Assembly (NCBI GenBank): GCA_017552435.1
Contig: JAFZPZ010000089.1
Span: 1 to 64,000, forward strand
DNA length: 64,000 nt
Origin: Bacteroidaceae bacterium
Lineage (GTDB): Bacteria > Bacteroidota > Bacteroidia > Bacteroidales > Bacteroidaceae
Direction of reading: 5' to 3'
The notes beneath the pieces are model-generated. The model searched no databases, was not told the origin of the DNA, and worked only from the letters and a program-made list of their open reading frames with translations. Positions 17,005 through 23,723 of this stretch are shown here, in pieces. The position numbers were made by a program, and so were the translations under genes. Each line of letters starts with the position of its first letter. Position 1 is the stretch's first letter.

Positions 17005-18831
17005 ATGAAAAGAAACTTCTCATTACGTGTACTGACGTTTGTCTTGACCGCCACGATGACTGGTGTAACTTTCGCTCAGACAGAAGTGCCGGCCCCACAA
17101 AATGTGTATGCCAGGCAGTGTGTGTCGCTCAATGGCGACTGGAATTATTTTGCTGACCCACAAGAACAGGGCTACTACGACTACCGTATGAATCCTACCA
17201 ACTGGGGATATTTCATTAACGCCAAGGCGCAGCGCCCATCGGACCTGGTGGAGTATAACTTCGACGCGTGTCCCACGATGCGTGTGCCGGGCGACTGGAA
17301 TACGCAGGACGAGCAGCTGTTCCTCTACGAGGGAACGGTGTGGTTCAAAAAGGACTTCGACTATACACCACGCGACGGACAGCGGGCGTTGTTATATTTT
17401 GGCGCTGTGAACTACGAGGCCATCGTTTATGTGAACGGAAAGAAGGCCGGACGTCATGTGGGCGGTTTCACACCTTTCTGCTACGATGTGACCGATGTGG
17501 TGAAGCCGGGTAAGAACTTCGTCATCGTGAAGGTGGATAACAAACGTCATGCTGACAATGTGCCGACCCTGATTTTCGACTGGTGGAACTACGGTGGCAT
17601 CACCCGCGACGTACTGTTGGTCAGCGTCCCTAAAACATATATCGACGACTATTCGCTCCAACTGGACAAGGCAATCAACGGTAAGAAACGTACGATTAAC
17701 TTCTCGCTGAAGCTGAACAATCCCGTCGCAGGCCAGGAGGTCATTTTGAGCATTCCTGAGTTGAAAATAAAACAACAGTTCACCACCAATGCCGAAGGTG
17801 AAATCGTCAATTGCCAATTATCAATTGTCAATTCTAAGTTACAGCTTTGGTCTCCCGAGACTCCCAAATTATATGATGTAGAGATAACTTGTGGCGACGA
17901 GGTTATCAAGGACGAGATTGGTTTCCGTACCATCGAGACGCGTGGCAAGCAGTTGTTGCTGAACGGCAAGCCCATCTTCCTGCGCGGTGTCTGCTCGCAC
18001 GAGGAGACCGCCTACACGAGCCGTCGCTGCAACAGTGCTGCCGATGCCGATACGCTGCTCTCGTGGGCACGGCAGTTGGGTTGCAACTTCATCCGTCTGG
18101 CCCACTATCCTCACAACGAACATGCTGTGCGAGAGGCCGAGCGGCAGGGATTCCTGCTGTGGTCGGAGATTCCTGTCTATTGGACCATCTCATGGCAGAA
18201 CGAAAAGACCTACGCCAATGCCGAGAACCAGTTGCGTAGCATGATTAGTCGCGATCACAACCGCGCAGCCATCATCATTTGGTCTTTGGCCAACGAGACA
18301 CCTCACAGCGATGCCCGCGACAAGTTCCTTGGGCGTCTGGCCACTACTGCTCGAAGCCTGGACAGTACCCGCCTCATCTCGATGGCAATGGAGGTGACAG
18401 GCGCATCGAACTACGTGAACCGCTTGCAGGACAATATGAACAAATACGTGGATGTGGTTAGCTTCAATCAGTATATCGGCTGGTATCGCGACGTGAATGA
18501 TGCACCAAAGATGAAGTGGGAGATTCCCTACGAAAAACCTGTCATCATCAGCGAGTTCGGAGGCGGTGCAAAAGCTGGTCTGCACGGCGATAAGGGTCAG
18601 CGCTGGACGGAGGAGTTCCAGGAGAACCTCTACCGCGAGAACCTGGCGATGCTCGACAAGATAGAGGGCCTCGCCGGCACTTGTCCGTGGGTGCTGAAGG
18701 ACTTCCGTTCGCCGCGTCGTCCGTTGCCAGGCATCCAGGACGGCTTCAACCGCAAGGGCCTCTTCTCCGACCAAGGAAAACGCAAGAAGTCCTTCTATGT
18801 CCTGCGGGACTGGTACGAAAAAAAGAAGTAA
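17005..18831 (+). CDS. Secreted GH2 glycoside hydrolase, probable beta-glucuronidase
   Basis: A 608-aa enzyme with signal peptide (to about FAQ, residue 25). Domains: jelly-roll sugar-binding domain (30-210), immunoglobulin-like domain (220-310), and a TIM barrel (310-608). The acid/base is E431 in WSLANETP and the nucleophile is E517 in VIISEFGGG. N582-R-K584 matches the N-x-K motif that contacts the glucuronate carboxylate in beta-glucuronidases, so glucuronidase is more likely than galactosidase. Residues 268-277 (VNCQLSIVNS) are encoded by an intergenic-type caattgtcaatt repeat in frame. The gene is 4 nt before the SDR gene. Confidence 0.85.
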   Translation: MKRNFSLRVLTFVLTATMTGVTFAQTEVPAPQNVYARQCVSLNGDWNYFADPQEQGYYDYRMNPTNWGYFINAKAQRPSDLVEYNFDACPTMRVPGDWNTQDEQLFLYEGTVWFKKDFDYTPRDGQRALLYFGAVNYEAIVYVNGKKAGRHVGGFTPFCYDVTDVVKPGKNFVIVKVDNKRHADNVPTLIFDWWNYGGITRDVLLVSVPKTYIDDYSLQLDKAINGKKRTINFSLKLNNPVAGQEVILSIPELKIKQQFTTNAEGEIVNCQLSIVNSKLQLWSPETPKLYDVEITCGDEVIKDEIGFRTIETRGKQLLLNGKPIFLRGVCSHEETAYTSRRCNSAADADTLLSWARQLGCNFIRLAHYPHNEHAVREAERQGFLLWSEIPVYWTISWQNEKTYANAENQLRSMISRDHNRAAIIIWSLANETPHSDARDKFLGRLATTARSLDSTRLISMAMEVTGASNYVNRLQDNMNKYVDVVSFNQYIGWYRDVNDAPKMKWEIPYEKPVIISEFGGGAKAGLHGDKGQRWTEEFQENLYRENLAMLDKIEGLAGTCPWVLKDFRSPRRPLPGIQDGFNRKGLFSDQGKRKKSFYVLRDWYEKKK

Positions 18832-18835
18832 TATA

Positions 18836-19561
18836 ATGAATAGGAAAGCCATTATTGTTGGGGCAAGCTCGGGTATTGGGCTGGAGGTTGCAAAGCTGCT
18901 GCTTGCAGACGGCTGGCATCTTGGCGTAGCTGCACGACGTGAAGAGCTGCTGTTGGAACTGAAAGAAAAAGCGCCGGAGCGCGTGGAGGTAATGACCCTC
19001 GACGTGACAATGCCTGATGCCGGAGAGCGCCTGCATAGCCTCATAGAGCGGCTCGGAGGAATGGACCTGTACTTCCATGCTTCGGGAATTGGCAAGCAAA
19101 ACAGAACGCTGGAGGAGGGCATCGAACTGCGCACAATGGAAACCAACGCTGTGGGATTTACCCGGATGATAGGCGAGGCTTACAGATATTTTGCGGAGCG
19201 AGGAGCAGGGCATATAGCTGCCATCACCTCTATTGCCGGAACAAAGGGCTTGGGCCCGGCGCCGGCCTATTCAGCCACAAAAGCCCTGCAGGCCACCTAT
19301 CTGCAATCGCTGGAACAACAGGCACTTCAGCGCGGGCTGAAGATTCGTTTCACCGACATACGTCCGGGATTTGTCGATACGGCTTTGCTCAATGACAGTT
19401 TCCCTTATCCGATGCTGATGCGCCCCGAGTCAGTAGCCCGAGATATTGTCCGCTCCATCTATCGCCATCGCCATGTGCGAGTGATAGATTGGCGCTACCG
19501 CATTCTGACGTTCTTCTGGCGGCTTATTCCGCGTTGGATATGGCGTAGGATGAAGCTATAG
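18836..19561 (+). CDS. Short-chain dehydrogenase/reductase (SDR)
   Basis: A 241-aa cytoplasmic oxidoreductase with a Rossmann fold. The NAD(P)-binding motif is GASSGIG near residue 8; arginines in AARREELL suggest NADP preference. The catalytic serine is in AITSIAG and the YxxxK pair in YSATK. The C-terminus is basic (WRLIPRWIWRRMKL) and may touch the membrane. The ATG at 18836 is 4 nt after the GH2 stop, so the two are probably co-transcribed. Substrate unknown. It overlaps the opposing ThuA-like gene by 6 bp. Confidence 0.88.
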   Translation: MNRKAIIVGASSGIGLEVAKLLLADGWHLGVAARREELLLELKEKAPERVEVMTLDVTMPDAGERLHSLIERLGGMDLYFHASGIGKQNRTLEEGIELRTMETNAVGFTRMIGEAYRYFAERGAGHIAAITSIAGTKGLGPAPAYSATKALQATYLQSLEQQALQRGLKIRFTDIRPGFVDTALLNDSFPYPMLMRPESVARDIVRSIYRHRHVRVIDWRYRILTFFWRLIPRWIWRRMKL

Positions 19562-20326
19562 GAGTCCTTTCTTCTCCTTTAGTGTCCAGCGTAGGGCGTT
19601 CTCCAGTATCTTGATGAAGGCCGGGTTCTGGAACAGCAGTTTGCTGTGCCCGAACTGGAAATAAACGTTGCGTGCCTTCTTCTTCGGATTGGTCCATATC
19701 ACGGGGTGGTCGCCCATCTTGATGTCGGTCTCTATCGTGTAGCTGCCCTCATCTACGTTTGCCAGAACATGGACGTTTGGGCGAGGGCTGGTCTCGTAGG
19801 TGTACCATTCGTCGTCGGCCACAACGAAGGACTCCGTCACGCCTTTCATGACGGGGTGCTGTCTGTCCTCCACGCGGACCGTTGCATCGCACGTCTCGGC
19901 AATGTAGTTCTTGTATCTGATTTTGCCCAGGAAGTCGGAGAACCAGCCCCACATCTGGTAGCCGTCGAACTCGCCCAGAAGGCTGGCGTGGTGGAATCCA
20001 ATGTATCCGCCGGTGCCGCGGTCTATGTATCGCTGCATGTCCTCTTGAGCTGCCTCGCTCCAAGCGTAGGGCGGATAGTTCAGCTGCAGCACCAGATTGT
20101 ACTTGCGCAACTCGCCTTTTGGGATGTCGAGTGCCGAGTTCAGTACGGTCAGCTCCATATCGAAGCGCTCCTTCTGGCTCTCCAGCCATTCCAGGCCGGC
20201 TTTCGTGAATCCCTCGTGCAGGCCGCCTCGTTCGGCCAGTACCAGCACTTTGCGTGGCGCTGCATCCATCATGGCTGGCATGCACATCGCGGCCAACAAC
20301 AGCAAATATTTTCCTGTCAGTCTCAT
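19556..20326 (-). CDS. Secreted ThuA-like domain protein
   Basis: A 256-aa protein with a signal peptide (MRLTGKYLLLLAAMCMPAMMDAA). The rest fits the ThuA-like fold, related to glutamine amidotransferases: VLVLAERGGLHEGFTKAGL, the IGFHHASL loop and HPVMKGV. In family members the usual catalytic cysteine is lacking and function is unclear; several are linked to sugar metabolism. Its start abuts the stop of the upstream barrel gene, so the two form an operon. Confidence 0.8.
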   Translation of the reverse strand: MRLTGKYLLLLAAMCMPAMMDAAPRKVLVLAERGGLHEGFTKAGLEWLESQKERFDMELTVLNSALDIPKGELRKYNLVLQLNYPPYAWSEAAQEDMQRYIDRGTGGYIGFHHASLLGEFDGYQMWGWFSDFLGKIRYKNYIAETCDATVRVEDRQHPVMKGVTESFVVADDEWYTYETSPRPNVHVLANVDEGSYTIETDIKMGDHPVIWTNPKKKARNVYFQFGHSKLLFQNPAFIKILENALRWTLKEKKGLL

Positions 20327-21100
20327 TTACTTCACTCTGTAGCGGACTTCCTTGATCCGGAATTTCCTCGCCGTGTCCTTTTCGTTGCTGTCGTACCAGA
20401 TGGTGTCCTTGCGCGTCTCCCAGACCTCCTTTGGTTCTGCGGCCTTCTTCGACTTCTTTCCGGCGAACTTATAGGCCACGCCAAGCTGAGTCGTCAGCTG
20501 CCAGTCGCTCTTGCCGGACAGTTTGCTGTTGTATTTGTCATTCAGGCTATTTGCGGCAAATTCCAAGTTGATGCTGACGTGCCTCGAGATGCTGTAGTCG
20601 ATCATGGTGCCGATGCGGGCGTTGTGGCTGAGGTGACAGCCTTCGTAGGCCGTATGCAGTACATCCCGGCGGGCGTAGGCCTCATCGTTGTCCCATGCAC
20701 AGTTCAGACCCAGGCCTCCAAGCAGGTACACACCTACTGGATTATAGCTCTTTTTGCTGAAGAGATTCACCAGGTTTATCATGATGTCCAGACATGATGT
20801 GAAGTATTTGTACTTGTACTTAAAGTCCTCGGTCTCTTCATAATATCCGCCTTCGTTCCAGAAGCCGTTGAAGTGCAGGCGTGCGCCGACGACAGGTGTG
20901 AAGAACGTGCCGACGCTCATGCTGGTCGTCGGTTTGACGAGCTGCCAGTTGTTGTAGTGCGTCAGGGTCGTCTGAATGCCGCCCTGGGCTCCGATGAAGA
21001 TTTGTGGATAGGTGACCGTCTTATCGCTTTCGGTCTGAGCATCTTTGGCGTATAACATAAGCGGCAGCAACGCCAGAAGAGAGAGTAGGGATTTTCTCAT
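20327..21100 (-). CDS. Outer-membrane beta-barrel protein
   Basis: A 257-aa protein with signal peptide (LLSLLALLPLMLYA). It shows alternating amphipathic strands with aromatic girdle residues, e.g. FIGAQGGIQTTLTHYNNW, GARLHFNGFWNEG and VSINLEFAANSLND, as in OmpA-N/porin-like small barrels. After the barrel a charged tail (KKSKKAAEPKEVWETRKD) extends to the periplasm. It has no recognised ligand. Its promoter (plus 21129-21136, TACCTTTG on minus) is of the extended CTCGCTT family; it is first in a two-gene operon with the ThuA-like gene. Confidence 0.7.
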   Translation of the reverse strand: MRKSLLSLLALLPLMLYAKDAQTESDKTVTYPQIFIGAQGGIQTTLTHYNNWQLVKPTTSMSVGTFFTPVVGARLHFNGFWNEGGYYEETEDFKYKYKYFTSCLDIMINLVNLFSKKSYNPVGVYLLGGLGLNCAWDNDEAYARRDVLHTAYEGCHLSHNARIGTMIDYSISRHVSINLEFAANSLNDKYNSKLSGKSDWQLTTQLGVAYKFAGKKSKKAAEPKEVWETRKDTIWYDSNEKDTARKFRIKEVRYRVK

Positions 21101-21476
21101 AGTGTTATAATTTTGGAGATATCTGCTGCAAAGGTACGAATAAGCGAAGACAATACAAAATAAATACGATTATTTTTATTGTTGAGCGCAAACGTAGCTC
21201 GACGGAGTCCTCCGCCTGCGCCTGAGCACCTACGGAGCGCAAGAAGGTACGAATAAGCGAGCGGAATACAAAAGAAAAGTGGCGGAATGTCAGGGCTATA
21301 CGTCTTTTATTATAAATTTTTCTACGGAATTGCACTATATATAATAAATAATTGTATAACTTTGCAGAGCAAATCATAAACGGAGCCCATGATGCTGAGC
21401 TATTCCTATAGATTTCCGGGCTAATGAAGGGCGCTTTACTGCTTGGGAATAATTAAAACCATTATATTAAATAATT
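21101..21476. promoter_or_regulatory. Intergenic region with duplicated promoter-like elements
   Basis: No credible gene. A leftward TACCTTTG (plus 21129-21136) with the extended element 21128-21148 serves the barrel gene. A second leftward copy of the same element lies at 21244-21261 but its -7 is altered. A rightward TAACTTTG at 21357-21364 precedes the lipoprotein gene, with a poor -33. The 21181-21250 stretch is GC-rich and palindromic (ctccgc/gcctgcgcc-like). Confidence 0.6.
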
Positions 21477-21884
21477 ATGAAGACAAAAAGATTAATTCAA
21501 TTGATGAGCTTTATGATGTTCATCGTAGCGAGTGTATGTGTTAGTTCATGCAAATCAGATCCGGAAGAAACCACCCCGCCGAAGCAGGAAGAAACGGCGT
21601 CAATCATTGGTAAATGGCGCTGGAACTACTCTGATAAGGGATATATTATTCTGACATTCAACGCTAATGGTACAGGCATTCATTACGAGTTTGAAGCACC
21701 AGAAACGGAAAAAGCAAGGAACTTCAAATATGAGTATAAGGACAAAACACTTCGTTACACATACATTAGCACAACCAATCAGAAGCAAGTAACAGAATAT
21801 TATGACGTCATAAGTTTAACCGCCACTACGCTTCAGATTAAAGACTTTGCAGATGAAGGTATATCGACCTTCACCAGGCAATAA
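21477..21884 (+). CDS. Small lipoprotein, lipocalin-like
   Basis: A 135-aa protein with a lipoprotein signal: hydrophobic stretch then VSSCKSD (cleavage before Cys26). The mature part starts with a P/E/T-rich linker and then IIGKWRWNYSDKGYIILTF, a pattern typical of Bacteroidetes lipocalin-like/DUF lipoproteins (GxW motif followed by strands). Likely anchored to the outer membrane. Function unknown. Confidence 0.75.
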   Translation: MKTKRLIQLMSFMMFIVASVCVSSCKSDPEETTPPKQEETASIIGKWRWNYSDKGYIILTFNANGTGIHYEFEAPETEKARNFKYEYKDKTLRYTYISTTNQKQVTEYYDVISLTATTLQIKDFADEGISTFTRQ

Positions 21885-21924
21885 AAAATTGATAGGCAGC
21901 GATACTGGCAGCCGCTCATTCCGC

Positions 21925-22065
21925 CTGACGAACTTACGGCGTTATCCGCTCATTTTTTTTCAGAGGCAAGGCACAGAGATTCGGGCAAGAGCAGCGCTTT
22001 TGTCCGTTTCTTTTTTACTTTTCCGGCGGGAATGTTGCCTATATAATGAATAATGTGTAACTTTG
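21925..22065 (+). repeat. ~140-bp direct repeat, copy 1 (terminator-promoter block)
   Basis: Begins with 30 bases identical to 22572-22601, then a second block of about 31 identical bases (cagaggcaag onward), and diverged but alignable sequence to a -7 box TAACTTTG at 22058-22065. Copy 2 is 22572-22709. The two copies flank the orphan antitoxin. Confidence 0.8.
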
Positions 22066-22118
22066 ACCTGCGGTCGAAGATACTCACGCTCGACAATAAA
22101 AATAAAAAGCGTTTTTAT

Positions 22119-22168
22119 TTTGTAATGTGCTCGCTTAATCGTAACTTTGCGGCAGAAAACAAGAAAAA
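22119..22168 (+). promoter_or_regulatory. Promoter of the orphan antitoxin, shared block
   Basis: TTTG at 22119-22122, 19 nt, TAACTTTG at 22142-22149. Positions 22126-22168 are identical, on the opposite strand, to 9137-9179 upstream of the RelE/ParE-type pair. Confidence 0.85.
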
Positions 22169-22179
22169 CATTATAAATC

Positions 22180-22497
22180 ATGGCAACAATTACAAGAAGA
22201 AGACGCACTAAGCACCCCATCACCCATTATTGGGGGCTGGTGAAAGACTTGGATGACAGCCAGAAGCTGCAGCTAATAACGATGTTGGCAGAAAGCGTAA
22301 AGCCAGCCGAAGCTAAGAAAAAGAAGTTGGATGCATGTGATTATGCTGGCATCTGGAGTGATGAGGAGTACATGGATGCCGACGAACTGGTAAAAGCTAT
22401 CCACGACGCACGCTGTTATAACCCCAAGCGAGACGAGTTCCTTGAGGTTGACACAGAATGTGAAGGACTTCAAGAATATCAAAGGTATAAAGATTGA
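22180..22497 (+). CDS. Orphan antitoxin-like protein
   Basis: A 105-aa protein. After a basic N-terminus, YWGLVKDLDDSQKLQLITMLAESVKP and GIWSDEEYMDADELVKAIHDAR follow the pattern of Bacteroidetes antitoxins paired with PIN-domain toxins. The natural end is probably near residue 87 (NPKRDEFL); the last 18 residues are read out of frame from what looks like the 3' end of a deleted PIN toxin gene. No intact toxin follows. Its promoter is shared with the 8855-9127 antitoxin. It may still repress its promoter or act as a decoy antitoxin. Confidence 0.65.
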   Translation: MATITRRRRTKHPITHYWGLVKDLDDSQKLQLITMLAESVKPAEAKKKKLDACDYAGIWSDEEYMDADELVKAIHDARCYNPKRDEFLEVDTECEGLQEYQRYKD

Positions 22498-22525
22498 GAA
22501 TTGGATAGACGGCAAGAAGGTATAA
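22442..22525 (+). pseudogene. 3' remnant of a PIN-domain toxin gene
   Basis: In the +1 frame relative to the antitoxin this stretch reads LRLTQNVKDFKNIKGI then KIENWIDGKKV and a stop. That is the standard C-terminal end of VapC/PIN toxins (TRNVKDFKxIxGIKIENW). The N-terminal active-site part is missing, so a deletion has joined the antitoxin to the last 27 codons of its partner. Confidence 0.6.
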
Positions 22526-22560
22526 ATAAATATATAATAAAGGTATAAACAGCGACAACA

Positions 22561-22709
22561 TGAGCGGATAGCTGACGAACTTACGGCGTTATCCGCTCAT
22601 TGTTTCAGAGGCAAGGCACAGAGATTCGGGCAAAGGCAGCGCTTTTTGTTCTTTTTTGCAGATTTGTGGCGGGGATTGCGCGATAATATAAAAATAAGTT
22701 GTACCTTTG
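22561..22709 (+). repeat. ~140-bp direct repeat, copy 2, with hairpin and promoter
   Basis: TGAGCGGATA at 22561-22570 pairs with TATCCGCTCA at 22590-22599 (10-bp perfect stem), a probable terminator for the upstream gene. The repeat shared with 21925-22065 runs from 22572 to the -7 box TACCTTTG at 22702-22709, which serves the PIN toxin-antitoxin pair. Confidence 0.75.
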
Positions 22710-22738
22710 CCCCTGTAATCATCAAATATGATAGCATT

Positions 22739-22918
22739 ATGAGCGAGAAGCAGAAACAAGTGGAAAAGGAGCGCAAGGGCGTACTCGAACTGCTGCTCCA
22801 GAAGAACGGACTGAAGCGTAGGGAACTCGTTGACTTCCTGCTCGGCGTTTGGATGGCTGGCAAAATCGACGAACTCACGGAAGAAGAAAAGGCACAATTC
22901 CCTAATCTGGTATTCTGA
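22739..22918 (+). CDS. Small putative antitoxin (59 aa) of the PIN pair
   Basis: A 59-aa charged protein: a long N-terminal helix (SEKQKQVEKERKGVLELL) then LKRRELVDFLLGVWMAGKIDEL. It is placed 3 nt before a PIN-domain toxin and 30 nt after a TACCTTTG promoter, the position of a type II antitoxin. The ATG at 22739 is chosen over upstream codons because those lie in the promoter. Confidence 0.65.
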   Translation: MSEKQKQVEKERKGVLELLLQKNGLKRRELVDFLLGVWMAGKIDELTEEEKAQFPNLVF

Positions 22919-22921
22919 CCT

Positions 22922-23365
22922 ATGACGAAACGTGCCCTTTCCTTCAATCCCAATCACATCTTCGTGGATACCAACGTGCTGGTTGGCGGCTACAGTGGTG
23001 ACGCAAAGTTCCAGAAGGACGACGACTGTCTGCGCTACCTGTTTTCGCTGACGGGTAAGCGGCTTTATATCTCTTCGCTCAGCGTGGCACAGCTGATTTC
23101 GGTTTATCAGAAGAAGAAATCTAACGAGGAGATTACCCATGTGGTGCGCGAGTTGCAGCACCGCTTCAACATTATCGACTTTACTGCCAAAGACATTGAT
23201 GCCGCTCTCAAAGAGACGGGTGCCGACATCGAGGACAATGTGCAGTTCGTCTTGGCAAAGAAGCAGAAGTGCTACATTGTCGTAACCAACAACTACAAGG
23301 ACTACCGATTCTTGCAGGGAATTGAAGTCTTACGCCCTGCCAAGATTAGGAAGATACCACAGTAA
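22922..23365 (+). CDS. PIN-domain toxin (VapC-like)
   Basis: A 147-aa ribonuclease-fold protein. The first metal-binding aspartate is D16 in IFVDTNVLVGG; the central acidic position is in DIDAALKETGADIEDNVQF; the C-terminal VVTNNYKDYRFLQGIEVLRP ends the fold. VapC toxins cut tRNA or rRNA and are blocked by the co-expressed antitoxin. Usual family length is 130-150 aa, so it looks intact. Confidence 0.85.
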   Translation: MTKRALSFNPNHIFVDTNVLVGGYSGDAKFQKDDDCLRYLFSLTGKRLYISSLSVAQLISVYQKKKSNEEITHVVRELQHRFNIIDFTAKDIDAALKETGADIEDNVQFVLAKKQKCYIVVTNNYKDYRFLQGIEVLRPAKIRKIPQ

Positions 23366-23723
23366 ACTTAGAATTCCATGCCTCCGCTCCTCTCCATATC
23401 CGCTTTTAGGAGGACTGACGCCACTGGCGGCAGCAGAGGGGAGGATATGCCTGAGCGAGAGAACATAAATATTGTTAAGCGAGAGCAAATAATGGCCGAA
23501 ATCCTTGGTCATTCCAAAGATTTGATTACTCTCTCTCTCTCTCTCTCAGGTACTCACCTACAGTAGCTTATACATTATTAAGTTGCGCGGGCACCCGCGT
23601 CAAGATACGGCTTCCTTTGCAGAAATGCAAGGGAGGCCGCAGTGTTTTTTGTCCCCAGCGACAAAGATTCCTGCAAGCATATTTCAATCCACATTTTATT
23701 AACAACTTAAATTCATTTTAATT
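23366..23723 (+). promoter_or_regulatory. Long leader region of the BspA-like gene with CT tract and hairpins
   Basis: No convincing gene. A 17-nt CT tract lies at 23529-23545. GCGGG/CCCGC pairs near 23587-23598. A strong hairpin follows: CGGCTTCCTTTGCA (23608-23621) with TGCAAGGGAGGCCG (23626-23639), then six Ts at about 23645-23650, which looks like an intrinsic terminator or attenuator. No clean -33/-7 pair is visible close to the start codon. Confidence 0.5.

Noticed and set aside
21105-21377. Leftward 90-codon ORF in the intergenic region
   Set aside because: It covers promoter elements, has no family resemblance and no initiation signal.
21960-22223. Leftward ORF across the shared promoter block
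   Set aside because: It is the antisense of the duplicated promoter region; a similar antisense reading appears at the other copy only because the DNA is duplicated.
22589-23161. Leftward 190-codon ORF opposite the PIN toxin
   Set aside because: It runs antisense to two well-supported genes and has no motif of its own.
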